The notes beneath the pieces are model-generated. The model did no database searches, was not told where the DNA came from, and saw only the letters and a program-made list of their open reading frames with translations. This document shows positions 17,656 to 27,206 of a stretch of 64,000 nt of DNA, piece after piece. The stretch's first letter is position 1. Every line of letters starts with the position of its first letter. Position numbers and translations under genes: made by a program. Origin of the DNA: Anaerovirgula multivorans (GTDB lineage Bacteria; Bacillota; Clostridia; Peptostreptococcales; Natronincolaceae); NCBI RefSeq assembly GCF_900188145.1, contig NZ_FZOJ01000011.1, positions 1 to 64,000 of the forward strand, read 5' to 3'.

Positions 17656-19176
17656 TTATTTAACAATGCATTTCATGATTTTTTCTTGAGATGCATAATG
17701 TCCAGTTAATTCTCCTGTAATTTTACCGGCATTCATTACATAAATTCTGTCACACATTCCTAGTATTTCTGCCAATTCTGAAGAAATAAACAAAATACCC
17801 ATTCCTTGATTTGCTAATTGATTAATCATTGTATAAATTTCATATTTTGCCCCTACATCTATACCTCGAGTAGGTTCATCCAAAATCAAAATATCAGGCT
17901 CAGCAAAAATCCATTTGCTCAAAACTACTTTTTGTTGATTTCCTCCGCTTAAATTAACTGTCTTCTGCAAAATACTAGAACACTTGATATTCATTTTTTC
18001 ACCATATTTTTCAGCTTCTAGTATCTCTTTATTTTTATTTACTACAAATTTATTAGATATTTTACCTAAACTGGCTAGAACAATATTTCGTTTTATATCA
18101 TCTTCTAATATTAATCCATAATTTTTTCTATCTTCTGTAACATAAGCTAATCCATTTTCAATGGCTTTACTTATGTTATTTAAGTGTATCTGTTTTCCAT
18201 CTTTATAAATTTCTCCGCTAATTTTTTTACCATAGGCTTTGCCAAAAATACTCATAGCCAGTTCAGTTCTCCCTGCCCCCATCAATCCTGCAATCCCTAC
18301 AATTTCCCCCTTTTGTATATGAAAACTAACATTATCAATAACCTTACGCTCATCATTTAGCGGATGATAAACATTCCAATTTTTTACCGAGAATATAACC
18401 TCTCCAATATTGGATTTTCTTTTAGGGAAACGATCTACTAATTCTCTCCCCACCATACCTTTAATAATTCTATCTTCTGTCACCTCGTCTTCTTCTTTGT
18501 CAAGCGTTTCAATTGTATTACCATCTCGTATAACGGTAATAGCATCTGCTACTTTAGAAACTTCATTTAATTTATGAGAGATGAGAATAGAGGAAATTCC
18601 CTGTTCCTTTAATTGTAATAATAAATTTAACAAATTTTCGCTTTCTTCTTCATTTAAAGCCGCAGTAGGTTCATCCAAGATTAATAGTTTTACTTCTTTA
18701 GAAAGCGCTTTAGCAATTTCAACTAACTGTTGTTTGCCAACACTAATATTAGCAACAAGCACATTAGGTGATTCCTTTAGTCCTACTTTCTCGAGTAAAT
18801 CTTTTGCCCTAAAGATTGTATCTCGCCAATTAATTACTCCCCTACTTTGCTGTTCATTTCCTAAAAAAATATTTTCTGCAATTGACAGATAAGAAATCAA
18901 TGCTAATTCTTGATGAATAATAACGATGCCTGAAGCTTCACTTTCATTAATATCCTTAAATTTACATGTATTTCCTTCAAATAATATTTCTCCAGTATAG
19001 GTCCCATAAGGATGTACCCCACTTAATACTTTCATTAAAGTAGATTTTCCTGCTCCATTTTCTCCAACCAATGCATGTATTTCACCTTTTTTCACTCTTA
19101 GATTTACATTATCAAGAGCTTTAACACCTGGAAATGTTTTAGTGATATTGCTCATTTCTAAAATAAATTTTGACAT
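17656..19176 (-). CDS. gguA: Sugar ABC transporter ATPase (GguA/XylG type)
   Basis: 506 residues with two ATPase halves, as in MglA/XylG/AraG. The first half has a full Walker A ([12 protein letters not shown]) and [12 protein letters not shown]. The second half has the degenerate [16 protein letters not shown] loop and [16 protein letters not shown], with [13 protein letters not shown]. Cytoplasmic energiser for the GguB permease. It is separated from the binding-protein gene by 131 bases containing a strong stem-loop. Confidence 0.94.
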   Translation of the reverse strand: MSKFILEMSNITKTFPGVKALDNVNLRVKKGEIHALVGENGAGKSTLMKVLSGVHPYGTYTGEILFEGNTCKFKDINESEASGIVIIHQELALISYLSIAENIFLGNEQQSRGVINWRDTIFRAKDLLEKVGLKESPNVLVANISVGKQQLVEIAKALSKEVKLLILDEPTAALNEEESENLLNLLLQLKEQGISSILISHKLNEVSKVADAITVIRDGNTIETLDKEEDEVTEDRIIKGMVGRELVDRFPKRKSNIGEVIFSVKNWNVYHPLNDERKVIDNVSFHIQKGEIVGIAGLMGAGRTELAMSIFGKAYGKKISGEIYKDGKQIHLNNISKAIENGLAYVTEDRKNYGLILEDDIKRNIVLASLGKISNKFVVNKNKEILEAEKYGEKMNIKCSSILQKTVNLSGGNQQKVVLSKWIFAEPDILILDEPTRGIDVGAKYEIYTMINQLANQGMGILFISSELAEILGMCDRIYVMNAGKITGELTGHYASQEKIMKCIVK

Positions 19177-19204
19177 TCCATTTCCAACCCCTTATTGTAT
19201 AATC

Positions 19205-19248
19205 AACGATTTAGTGATGGTTACATGACACACCATCACTAAATCGTT
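19205..19248 (-). other. Intercistronic stem-loop after chvE
   Basis: A perfect 16-bp stem (19205-19220 with 19233-19248) lies between the binding-protein and ATPase genes. On the operon's strand no T-run follows, so it probably stabilises or punctuates the upstream message rather than ending transcription. On the plus strand it is followed by TTTTTT. Confidence 0.6.
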
Positions 19249-19307
19249 TTTTATCTAAAACCAATCTTTGAAGCTTCTCTAAGAACATTTTGTTCTAATA
19301 TTGAAGA

Positions 19308-20369
19308 CTATTGTGTAATCTGATTCTCTGTATAATAACCAACATCTACTAATTCTTCTTTCCAGTTACTAGCATCCACTGAGACTGGCTTCAACAAATA
19401 AGAAGGAACAACTTTTACTCCATTATGATAGGTTGTTGTGTCATTTACTTCTGCTTCTTCATTCTTCAAAATACTTTCCACCATTGCAACAGCTTTTTTG
19501 GCTAATTCTCTTGTATCTTTAAATACTGTTTGTGTTTGTTCTCCTGCAATGATAGATTTAATAGAAGCTAGTTCCGCATCCTGGCCTGTAACAATAGGCA
19601 TAGGCTGCCCACTGCCATATCCAACCCCCTTCAAAGAAGATATAACGCCTATACTAATTCCATCATAGGGTGATAACACCGCATCAATTCTATCAGTAGT
19701 GTATTCGGCACTCAACAGATTATCCATTCTTGTTTGAGCAACAGAACCATCCCATCGTAAAGTAGCTACTTGCTCAACTTTTGTTTGCCCACTTTTTACA
19801 ACTAATTTCCCTTCATCTATGTAAGGTTGTAAAACTGACATTGCTCCATCAAAAAAGAAATAAGTATTATTATCGTCCGGTGAACCTGCAAACAACTCTA
19901 TATTAAATGGACCTTCTTGATTTTTTAAATCTAATGCTTCTTCAATATAACTTGCCTGTAGTACACCTACTTGAAAATTGTCAAAGGTTGCATAATAGCT
20001 TACATATTCACTATTTCTAATTAAGCGGTCATAAGTAACAACTTCAATATTAGCATTTTTAGCCCTTTCTAAAACCTCCGTTAATGCTTCTCCATCGATT
20101 GGAGCAATAACTAATACTTTAACACCTCTTGTAATCATATTTTCTATTTGCGCTACTTGGTTTTCCACTACATCTTCAGCATACTGTAATTCTGCAGTAT
20201 ATTCTCTTGCCTCAAATTCTTTCACCATATTCTGTCCATCATTGATCCATCTTTCTGACGATTGTGTGGGCATGGAAATTCCCACATCTACACCTTCGCT
20301 ATTTCCACTACATGCTGTCGTCACAAATAGCACCATACACAGACTTAATACCAATAAAAGCTTTTTCAT
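19308..20369 (-). CDS. chvE: ChvE-like sugar-binding lipoprotein
   Basis: 353 residues with a lipoprotein signal peptide ending in [11 protein letters not shown] (lipobox cysteine near residue 20). The mature part is a type I periplasmic-binding fold. The segments [19 protein letters not shown] and [20 protein letters not shown] and the ending YTENQ are typical of ChvE, the multiple-monosaccharide receptor working with GguAB. It is the first gene of the arabinose transport and catabolism operon, read from a promoter at about 20490-20518. Confidence 0.9.
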   Translation of the reverse strand: MKKLLLVLSLCMVLFVTTACSGNSEGVDVGISMPTQSSERWINDGQNMVKEFEAREYTAELQYAEDVVENQVAQIENMITRGVKVLVIAPIDGEALTEVLERAKNANIEVVTYDRLIRNSEYVSYYATFDNFQVGVLQASYIEEALDLKNQEGPFNIELFAGSPDDNNTYFFFDGAMSVLQPYIDEGKLVVKSGQTKVEQVATLRWDGSVAQTRMDNLLSAEYTTDRIDAVLSPYDGISIGVISSLKGVGYGSGQPMPIVTGQDAELASIKSIIAGEQTQTVFKDTRELAKKAVAMVESILKNEEAEVNDTTTYHNGVKVVPSYLLKPVSVDASNWKEELVDVGYYTENQITQ

Positions 20370-20488
20370 TGAAACATCCCCTTCTCCCTTATTATTTTTT
20401 AGTACATACCTATCACTAATTTTTTCACATTGCTATAATTTCATATATACTTCAAATTTAACTATGCCTTGTGAAAAAATAGTAATTA

Positions 20489-20518
20489 ATACTAATTGTG
20501 CAAAAACTCAAGTGTCAA
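20489..20518 (-). promoter_or_regulatory. Candidate promoter of the arabinose operon
   Basis: On the minus strand TTGACA (20513-20518) is followed after 18 bases by TAGTAT (20489-20494), about 120 bases before the chvE ATG. Confidence 0.5.
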
Positions 20519-20574
20519 CTCAAAATTCAAGTAACCCTCTAGTATTATGTTCTAAGTTATTCTTAGCTTCTATT

Positions 20575-20588
20575 TGTTAACGTTTTCA
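20575..20588. promoter_or_regulatory. CcpA cre site
   Basis: TGTTAACGTTTTCA (minus strand TGAAAACGTTAACA) is a full match to the cre consensus TGWAANCGNTNWCA. It lies about 57 bases upstream of the candidate chvE promoter and 550 bases before lacI, fitting carbon catabolite control. Confidence 0.75.
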
Positions 20589-21134
20589 CCAGTGTCAGTA
20601 TTTATGCTATTTTGGCTTATTCTTAAAGTCTGTTTGATAATCCAAAATTTTTTTTACTCAAGATTTACTTTATTAAAAACCTGATATATCTGATTTTTTT
20701 TAATTTTTTTAACTTTCGAGTAAATTGTATCAAATTTTAAGTAAATATTCAATATATTTTTGTTTTTTAAAGTAAATTTTTTTAACGATAAGCTCTCTAT
20801 ATTTGCTGTTTTTTACCATGTGAAAGTTATGACCCTCATGAAAATATGGGTAATTCATAGTATATCTTTTTTATATAAATATTGTTTCTATTTGAATGCC
20901 TGTCTTCTTTAATATTAAATTTCAACACATATACAAAATTTAATACCTTCAGCATTTTTACATTATCTAGATTTTAGTCGTTTGTTTGCTATCTTAAATT
21001 ATTGATTAATAACGTTTTATATTTAGTAAATTTTTTATTTTTTTAATATTTTTTACTAAATATGTTGTGAGTTTATGCTTTTTTTGATAAAATTATTAAT
21101 AGTAAAACGATATTAACTGAGAGGATAATGTAAA
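20589..21134. promoter_or_regulatory. AT-rich divergent control region
   Basis: This long gap before the LacI gene holds no gene. It carries repeated AGTAAAT half-sites in one orientation (20719, 20740, 20771) and ATTTACT/TTTACT in the other (20653, 20663). An inverted repeat at 21020-21062 (TATTTAGTAAA and TTTACTAAATA) lies about 75 bases before the regulator start. These could be operators; the very high AT content makes chance similarity a concern. Confidence 0.35.
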
Positions 21135-22139
21135 ATGGCCACACTAAAAGATATTTCTAAAATAGTTGGAGTTTCTTGTACTACAATATCACGGGTGTTA
21201 AATCATGATGAAACCATTAATGTTTCAGTAGAAACTCAAAAAAAAATTTTTGAAGCTGCTGAAATGTTGTCTTATACCAAACATATTAAACCCAAAAAAA
21301 CATTAGAAAACAACTTGAAAATTGGCTTAATTCACTGGTTTAACGAACTTCAAGAGTTAAATGATCCTTACTTTATATCAATAAGAATAGGAATAGAAGA
21401 AGAGTGTAAAAACAACAATATTAATTTAGTAAAAGTATATAATGATGAGTTTCTAAATGAAAATTTAGTAGGCAATACTTTTGATGGATTAGTGATTTTA
21501 GGAAAATTTGATAACCATCGTATCGAAAATTTTAAGCAATATTCCAATCATATCGTGTTTGTACACTCTAACAACCCTAAATTTCAATATGATTCCGTAC
21601 AAGTGGATTTTAGAGAACTAACAAATGATGTATTGAAGCATTTACTGTCTATAGGTCATGAAAAAATAGGGTTTATTGGTGGTAGAGAAAAAGTTCCTGG
21701 AAATAATGAAGAAATTATCGATCATCGTGAAATACAATTTGAAAATTTTCTTAAAGCCAAGGGTATCTATAAACCTCAATATGTTAGAATTGGTAATTAT
21801 GATGTTAAATATGGATATGTTTTAATGAAAGACCTAATTACAGCAAATATTGATGATCTACCAACGGCGGTATTTATTGCTAGTGATTCCTTAGCAATTG
21901 GTGCAATTAGAGCCGTAAATGAAGCAGACTTAAAAATTCCGAAAGATATTTCGATATTTTCTTGTAATGATATTCCTACATCCAAATATACATCCCCTAC
22001 TTTATCGACTGTAAAAATTTATACAGAGTTTATGGGGCAAATGGCAATTAAATTGCTTCTAGAACAAATTAATGGTACAAGAGATCATTCTATAAGAGTA
22101 ACCATTCCTCACAAATTAATATTTAGGGAAAGTTGTTGA
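21135..22139 (+). CDS. LacI-family transcriptional regulator
   Basis: 334 residues. The N-terminal LacI helix-turn-helix is clear (TLKDISKIVGVSCTTISRVL), with a linker and then a type I ligand-binding domain containing FIGGREKVPG and the effector-pocket region FIASDSLAIGAIRAVNE. In this family the ligand is usually the sugar or its product. It is divergent from chvE-gguAB-araBAD, so it most likely controls that operon in response to arabinose or an intermediate. It is not AraR, which has a GntR-type DNA-binding domain. Codon use is very AT-rich like its control region. Confidence 0.92.
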   Translation: MATLKDISKIVGVSCTTISRVLNHDETINVSVETQKKIFEAAEMLSYTKHIKPKKTLENNLKIGLIHWFNELQELNDPYFISIRIGIEEECKNNNINLVKVYNDEFLNENLVGNTFDGLVILGKFDNHRIENFKQYSNHIVFVHSNNPKFQYDSVQVDFRELTNDVLKHLLSIGHEKIGFIGGREKVPGNNEEIIDHREIQFENFLKAKGIYKPQYVRIGNYDVKYGYVLMKDLITANIDDLPTAVFIASDSLAIGAIRAVNEADLKIPKDISIFSCNDIPTSKYTSPTLSTVKIYTEFMGQMAIKLLLEQINGTRDHSIRVTIPHKLIFRESC

Positions 22140-22168
22140 TTTTTTTATGGATAAATACTTTTTCCCAA

Positions 22169-22208
22169 AAAGAAAAAAATCCTTTTTGTTTTAAGGATTT
22201 TTTTCTTT
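22169..22208. terminator. Bidirectional terminator
   Basis: A perfect 16-bp stem (22169-22184 with 22193-22208), rich in A on one side and T on the other, lies between the convergent lacI and ribU genes. Confidence 0.8.
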
Positions 22209-22232
22209 GAAATTTATAGATTATCAGCAGTT

Positions 22233-22850
22233 CTATTTTTTAAGAACAGGAGATATTTTTTTGTAAATAAGTAGTGTTACGAATGCAATTAATAGTCCTT
22301 TAAATACATTGAAGGGAGTAATCCCATAAAGTACTAATGAAGGGATATCTACAATCCTGCTGTTTATAACAGTACCCATTTTTACGATTACATCTATCGG
22401 CATCAGTTTTGAGTAGAAGGGAAGAATCAAATAAGTATTAGATAATGCCCCTGCAATCGCCATCACGATAGTTCCTACAATTGTACCAATGATAGCATGT
22501 GTTCTGTCTTTCTTTAAGTGATAAATCATAGCTGCTGGTACTACATAGGCAGTTCCTACAATAAAGTTAGATATCTCACCTACCCCACCAGTGGAAGTCT
22601 TTGTTATGAAATGTAAAATGTTTTTGATTAGCTGAATTAAAAGTCCTGCCACAGGTCCTAAAGCAAAGGCCCCTATTAAAGCTGGTACATCCGCTAAGTC
22701 AATCTTTAAAAACCCCGGAAAAATTGGTAGAGGAAAATGTATAAACATTAATACATAGGAAACTACTGCCAATACCGACATCTTTACTAGATTACTAGTA
22801 GTAAAGATTTTTGTTTTCTTAAAGCTGATAGATTTGTCTAAATTTTGCAT
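22233..22850 (-). CDS. ribU: Riboflavin ECF transporter substrate-binding component RibU
   Basis: 205-residue integral membrane S component with about six helices. The segment FPGFLKIDLADVPALIGAFALGP is the RibU signature region, and GGVGEISNFIVG follows. It captures riboflavin and works with the shared EcfAAT module encoded elsewhere. An FMN riboswitch and attenuator in its 5' leader confirm the vitamin. The ATG at 22850 is preceded by GGGAGG. Confidence 0.95.
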   Translation of the reverse strand: MQNLDKSISFKKTKIFTTSNLVKMSVLAVVSYVLMFIHFPLPIFPGFLKIDLADVPALIGAFALGPVAGLLIQLIKNILHFITKTSTGGVGEISNFIVGTAYVVPAAMIYHLKKDRTHAIIGTIVGTIVMAIAGALSNTYLILPFYSKLMPIDVIVKMGTVINSRIVDIPSLVLYGITPFNVFKGLLIAFVTLLIYKKISPVLKK

Positions 22851-22937
22851 GAATCATGCCTCCCTGAAATTATAGTTAAAATAGAATTTGAGAGAATACT
22901 TTGGTATAGATTCTGTGAAATAACAGCAATCAAAAAT

Positions 22938-22961
22938 GCCTGGAGAATAAGATCCTCAGGC
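22938..22961 (-). terminator. Riboswitch attenuator terminator
   Basis: On the minus strand GCCTGAGGA pairs with TCTCCAGGC (8 of 9 pairs), followed by ATTTTTG. It lies between the FMN aptamer and ribU, so FMN binding would favour this terminator. Confidence 0.75.
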
Positions 22962-22989
22962 ACATGAAAATATCAAAATTTATATTTCA

Positions 22990-23104
22990 CATCTTCTCCC
23001 ATCCAGACTTTACTGTCGGTACTGGAATTTCACCAGATCAATCGACGAAAACGTCGAGTCGCGGACTTTAACCGCCGGTCGGGAATTTCACCCTGCCCTG
23101 AAGA
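22990..23104 (-). promoter_or_regulatory. FMN riboswitch (RFN element)
   Basis: On the minus strand the conserved RFN core is visible in order: AGGGCAGGGTGAAATTCCCG, ACCGGCGGT, AAAGTCCGCGA, a variable hairpin with GACG/CGTC arms, GATCTGGTGAAATTCCAG, ACCGACAGT and AAAGTCTGGATGGGAGAAGA. It precedes ribU by about 140 bases. Confidence 0.97.
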
Positions 23105-23280
23105 ATAAAAACTATTTAGCTTTCTTGCCTTTATTATATACCTTTCTTTACTACTTTGCAAACATAAAATTTGAGGATGTAGTACTTAGATTTTATACAA
23201 AAAAACATAGATTTATTACCAAAATCTCTACATAACTTTAAAAATCCTTTCTAATAATCAGAAAAATTTTAAAATATCTG

Positions 23281-23310
23281 TTGACAGAATATTCATTGGT
23301 ACTATATACT
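23281..23310 (+). promoter_or_regulatory. kdu operon promoter
   Basis: TTGACA at 23281-23286 and TATACT at 23305-23310 with an 18-base spacer. Transcription would start within the GTATAC array that follows. Confidence 0.75.
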
Positions 23311-23348
23311 TATTGTATACATTGTATACAATGTATACAATGTATACG
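23311..23348 (+). promoter_or_regulatory. Phased GTATAC operator array
   Basis: Four GTATAC palindromes start at 23315, 23324, 23333 and 23342, exactly 9 bases apart, overlapping the transcript start of kduD. FadR/UxuR-type GntR proteins bind short palindromes of this kind, and such a regulator is encoded in the same operon at 25286. Confidence 0.75.
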
Positions 23349-23392
23349 TCCTTAAGGGTAAGAAATTATTGTAAATAAAAAAGGAGGTAAAG

Positions 23393-24148
23393 ATGAATAA
23401 TTTTTCATTGCAGGGAAAGGTAGCAATCGTTACTGGTTGTAGAACAGGTCTTGGGCAAAGCATTGCAATAAGTCTTGCGGAGGCTGGCGCCGATATCGTA
23501 GGTGTAGGTCATGCGCCAATGAATGACACAGAAAAGCAAGTAACAGCTCTTGGCAAACGCTTTCTTTACATAGAAGCAGATTTACTATCAATTGAAGCAG
23601 TTGACGACATTGTAACAAAAGCTGTAGATCATTTTGGTAAGATAGATATATTGGTAAACAATGCAGGTATTATTCGACGTGAGGATTCATTGAGTTTTTC
23701 AGAAAAAGACTGGGATGATGTTATGAATATCAATCTTAAGACAGTATTTTTCTTAAGTCAAGCTATCGCCAAGCAATTTGTTGCTCAAGAAACAGGAGGA
23801 AAAATCATCAATATTGCTTCTATGCTTTCCTTCCAAGGCGGTATTAGAGTGCCTTCCTATACAGCTAGCAAATCTGGCGTCAAGGGAATTACTATGTTGC
23901 TGGCAAATGAATGGGCACAACACAATATTAATGTAAATGCAATAGCTCCAGGATACATGGCTACAGATAATACATCTGCCCTTAGAGCAGATGAAAAAAG
24001 AAATTCAGAAATATTATCAAGAATACCTGCAAACAGATGGGGAACACCTGAAGATTTAGGTGGAGCAGCAGTTTTCCTAGCATCTAAGGCCTCAGACTAT
24101 GTTAATGGCTTTACTATTGCAGTTGATGGTGGTTGGCTGGCAAGATAA
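23393..24148 (+). CDS. kduD: 2-dehydro-3-deoxy-D-gluconate 5-dehydrogenase KduD
   Basis: 251-residue short-chain dehydrogenase. It has the cofactor motif TGCRTGLGQSIA near residue 15, NNAG near 88, the catalytic serine in INIASMLSFQGG, and the SYTASKSGVKG Tyr-x3-Lys pair near 155. The N-terminus FSLQGKVAIVTGCRTGLGQ matches KduD. It interconverts 2,5-diketo-3-deoxygluconate and KDG in pectin-uronate breakdown. AAGGAGG precedes the ATG. First gene of the uronate operon; a family A repeat separates it from kduI. Confidence 0.93.
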   Translation: MNNFSLQGKVAIVTGCRTGLGQSIAISLAEAGADIVGVGHAPMNDTEKQVTALGKRFLYIEADLLSIEAVDDIVTKAVDHFGKIDILVNNAGIIRREDSLSFSEKDWDDVMNINLKTVFFLSQAIAKQFVAQETGGKIINIASMLSFQGGIRVPSYTASKSGVKGITMLLANEWAQHNINVNAIAPGYMATDNTSALRADEKRNSEILSRIPANRWGTPEDLGGAAVFLASKASDYVNGFTIAVDGGWLAR

Positions 24149-24151
24149 AAC

Positions 24152-24384
24152 AAAACTTAATTAAGAGGAAGTTTTTATCCCTCTTAATTGTAGCTGAGTT
24201 TACTTTGAGGATGTAGTGCTTGATTCCCCGCTTTAAGTAGACAACCAAAAGCAGGTGACCAAAATCTGTGATTTTGTGTCAGTCGCTTTCACACAGTGCA
24301 AGTTAGATTTATAACTTTTGTGTTGGTCACTTAGTTTCTTCATCTAGTTAAAGTGGTGGTCTTAGCAATACACCGAAGGATAAC
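24152..24384. repeat. Dispersed structured repeat, family A copy 2
   Basis: Same layout as the copy at 1345-1575. The leading hairpin has a different but still paired stem (AATTAAGAGG with CCTCTTAATT), and the same constant blocks and CACCGAAGGATAA end follow. The inner modules match copy 3 (27727-27850) best. It fills the gap between kduD and kduI, so it is transcribed within the operon. Confidence 0.75.
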
Positions 24385-24407
24385 GGACTAATAAGGAGAG
24401 AATTTTA

Positions 24408-25244
24408 ATGAGTTTAGAAATAAGATATGCAAATCATCCAGAGGATTCTAAGCATTATACAACAGAAGAATTGAGAAAGCATTACTTGATTGAAAAGCTA
24501 TTTGTAGAAAATGAAGCAGCTTTAACTTATTCTCATATTGACAGAATTATTGCTGGAGGCATTATGCCAGTTGAAAAAGAGATCAAGTTAGGGGCAGGCA
24601 AGGAACTGGGTGTCAGCTATTTCTTTGAAAGAAGAGAAGCCGGCATCATCAATATCGGAGGTAAGGGAAAAATAACTTTAGACGGTGAAGAATATCCTTT
24701 GAATCATGGTGATGGATTATATATCGGCATGGGATGTAAGGATGTTACTTTTGAATCAGAAGACATCAACCATCCAGCAAAATTTTATTTCAATAGCAGC
24801 CCTGCCCATAAAGCTTTCCCTAACAGAATCATCACTTTAGAACAAGCTAACAAAGTAAAACTAGGTGAAAAAGAAAATCTAAATGTAAGGACAATTAATC
24901 AATATGTTCATCCAGCTGTATGTGAGAGTTGTCAGTTAGTTATGGGGATGACTATACTCGAACCAGGAAGTGTGTGGAATACAATGCCCTGCCATACTCA
25001 TGAACGTCGCATGGAGGTCTATATGTATTTTAACATGGAGAAAGAAACAAGAGTATTTCATCTTATGGGTCAACCTCAAGAGACACGACATGTTATTATA
25101 TCAAATGAACAAGCGATTATCTCCCCTAGCTGGTCAATCCATAGTGGTGTGGGGACAAGTAATTATAGTTTCATTTGGGGTATGTGCGGTGAAAATATAG
25201 AGTTTACGGATATGGATCATGTTGCAATGGAGGAAATCCAATAG
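24408..25244 (+). CDS. kduI: 5-dehydro-4-deoxy-D-glucuronate isomerase KduI
   Basis: 278 residues, standard KduI length, cupin fold. The metal-binding motif PCHTHERRMEVYMYF near residue 195 and the ending WGMCGENIEFTDMDHV are family hallmarks, as is the N-terminal RYANHPEDSKHYTTEELR. It converts 5-keto-4-deoxyuronate (from unsaturated galacturonate) to the KduD substrate. AAGGAGAG precedes the ATG. The later steps (KDG kinase, KDPG aldolase) are not in this window. Confidence 0.96.
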   Translation: MSLEIRYANHPEDSKHYTTEELRKHYLIEKLFVENEAALTYSHIDRIIAGGIMPVEKEIKLGAGKELGVSYFFERREAGIINIGGKGKITLDGEEYPLNHGDGLYIGMGCKDVTFESEDINHPAKFYFNSSPAHKAFPNRIITLEQANKVKLGEKENLNVRTINQYVHPAVCESCQLVMGMTILEPGSVWNTMPCHTHERRMEVYMYFNMEKETRVFHLMGQPQETRHVIISNEQAIISPSWSIHSGVGTSNYSFIWGMCGENIEFTDMDHVAMEEIQ

Positions 25245-25285
25245 TAAAATAAAAGAAAAATATTTTACTATAAGGAGTTTTTAAT

Positions 25286-25984
25286 ATGTCAAACTACAAG
25301 TCTTATGAAGCTACTACAATTTCGGAAGATGTTTATAAAAGCTTAGAGAAGGATATCCTGAATTTAAAAATCAAACCAGGACAGATTTTAACAGAGCAAG
25401 AGATATGCGAAAAGTACAATATATCAAGAACCCCCAGTAGGGACGTTCTTCAAAGACTTAAAAATGCTGGATTGGTATTTACTATTCCATATAAAGCAAA
25501 CTATGTTTCTTTGCTGGATATGGATAGTATCCGTCAGTTCATCTATATGCGGATTGCAATAGAAACAGCTGTTGTTAAAGATGTGATAAAAATTCTTGAT
25601 GATAAATTGATAGCTGAGCTTGAAGAAAATCTTAAATTACAAGAAACTTTATTGAAATCAGATTTTACCGCAGAACAATTCTATAAAATAGATGGCAGCT
25701 TTCATAAAATATGGTTTAACGCAACTGATAAACTCATTGTTTGGGAGCAAATTCAAAAATTACAGGTTCATTACACAAGATTTAGGATGTTAGATATTGT
25801 TGCAGTTAAAAATTTCCAAGCCATTTATGAAGATCATAAAAAATTAGTGACTATCATTAAAAGTAAAAATAATGATGAAGTAGAGGTGTTTGTAAGAAAG
25901 CATCTCAATAGTGGTATTGTAAGACTTGGAGATAAAATTTACACTGAGTTTGCAGATTACTTTATACATAATAAAAAAAGTTAG
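25286..25984 (+). CDS. GntR-family (FadR/FCD) regulator of uronate genes
   Basis: 232 residues. It has an N-terminal winged HTH (LKIKPGQILTEQEICEKYNISRTPSRDVLQRLKNAGLV) and a C-terminal FCD effector domain with RIAIETAVV and histidines that usually bind a metal (DGSFHKIWF near 150, EDHKKLV, RKHLNSG). It lies between kduI and the TRAP genes, so uronate intermediates are the likely effectors and the GTATAC array its likely operator. TAAGGAG precedes the ATG. Confidence 0.9.
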   Translation: MSNYKSYEATTISEDVYKSLEKDILNLKIKPGQILTEQEICEKYNISRTPSRDVLQRLKNAGLVFTIPYKANYVSLLDMDSIRQFIYMRIAIETAVVKDVIKILDDKLIAELEENLKLQETLLKSDFTAEQFYKIDGSFHKIWFNATDKLIVWEQIQKLQVHYTRFRMLDIVAVKNFQAIYEDHKKLVTIIKSKNNDEVEVFVRKHLNSGIVRLGDKIYTEFADYFIHNKKS

Positions 25985-26029
25985 TTTAGTAAGGTAAAAC
26001 TAAATTATACGATGAATGGAGGAAAAAAA

Positions 26030-27070
26030 ATGTTTAAAAAAATCATGTCGATTCTAATAGTAGGTATTATGTTAATTTCATTTGTTGGTTGTTCAAAAAC
26101 AAATGACACAAGTACAGATGCTGGCACAGATGTTGATGTAGATACTCCTGCGGCAGTTACAACACAGGTACTAAAACTTTCATTTAATCAATCTGAAAAC
26201 CATCCTCAATATAAAGCATTAGAGACCTTCGGAAAACATTTAGAAGAAGAAACCGGTGGAGCCTATGCCATTGAAATTTCGCCAAATGCATTACTAGGTG
26301 ATCAAAGAGCGTCTTCAGAACTTGTACAAAGTGGTGCAATTCAAATGGCGGTAGTTGGCAATCCAATCGTTGAAAACTTTAATAAAGATTTTGCAGTAAT
26401 TGGTTTGCCTTATATTTATGATAGCTTAGAACATCAAAAGGAAGTGTTTACTTCTGGTATATTAAATGAATTATTTGCATCTGTATCCGGTAATGGATTT
26501 GAGGTGGTAGGAGCTTTTACAGCAGGCTCTAGAAATGTGTACGCTGATAAGGCAATCGAAAAGCCAGCAGATCTTTCTGGATATAAAATCCGTGTAATGG
26601 AATCTGATACCATGAAAAAAATGCTTGACTACATGGGTGGAATAGGTACCCCAATGGCGCAAGGTGAAGTATATACAGCTGTACAACAAGGGGTTCTTGA
26701 AGGCGGAGAAAACAATGAAGTAACTTATGTTGACCTTAAACACTATGAGATTGCACCGTATTTCTCCTATACACAACATTTAATGGTACCCGATTTAATT
26801 ATTATCAATAATAACATCTATGCAGGAATGTCAAATGAAAACAAAGAAATTTTTAATAGACTTATGAATGAAACTATAGAAAATCAGTTTGCAGGCTGGA
26901 ATGACAGTGTAGAAGATGCTAAAAAAGTTGCCATTGAAAATGGTGCTACATTTGTAGAATTAGATATTAGGCCTTTTCAGGAAAACGTTACACCTCTTCA
27001 TAATGAAGTAACAGCTTCTTCAGAAAAAACAAAAAAATTATATGATGAAATAAGGACTTTAGCTCAATAA
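26030..27070 (+). CDS. dctP: TRAP transporter substrate-binding lipoprotein DctP
   Basis: About 346 residues. The lipoprotein signal is ILIVGIMLISFVGCSKTND. The DctP fold shows ISPNALLGDQRASSELVQSG and, near residue 180, SGYKIRVMESDTMKKMLDYM with the conserved arginine that salt-bridges the ligand carboxylate. I chose the ATG at 26030: the upstream in-frame ATG at 26012 lies before the GGAGG that serves 26030. Given the kdu neighbours, it likely binds a pectin-derived uronate or 2-keto acid. Confidence 0.92.
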   Translation: MFKKIMSILIVGIMLISFVGCSKTNDTSTDAGTDVDVDTPAAVTTQVLKLSFNQSENHPQYKALETFGKHLEEETGGAYAIEISPNALLGDQRASSELVQSGAIQMAVVGNPIVENFNKDFAVIGLPYIYDSLEHQKEVFTSGILNELFASVSGNGFEVVGAFTAGSRNVYADKAIEKPADLSGYKIRVMESDTMKKMLDYMGGIGTPMAQGEVYTAVQQGVLEGGENNEVTYVDLKHYEIAPYFSYTQHLMVPDLIIINNNIYAGMSNENKEIFNRLMNETIENQFAGWNDSVEDAKKVAIENGATFVELDIRPFQENVTPLHNEVTASSEKTKKLYDEIRTLAQ

Positions 27071-27206
27071 TAGCACAGGTATTATAGGGAAGGGAATTTG
27101 GCTCATGTGATGAGGAGCCAAATTTCCTCTATCATGTTAAATAAAAAAAATAAGTATGCAAGTTTCTGAAAAAACTAATATTTTAATGGGAGTTAGGAGC
27201 TGCAAA

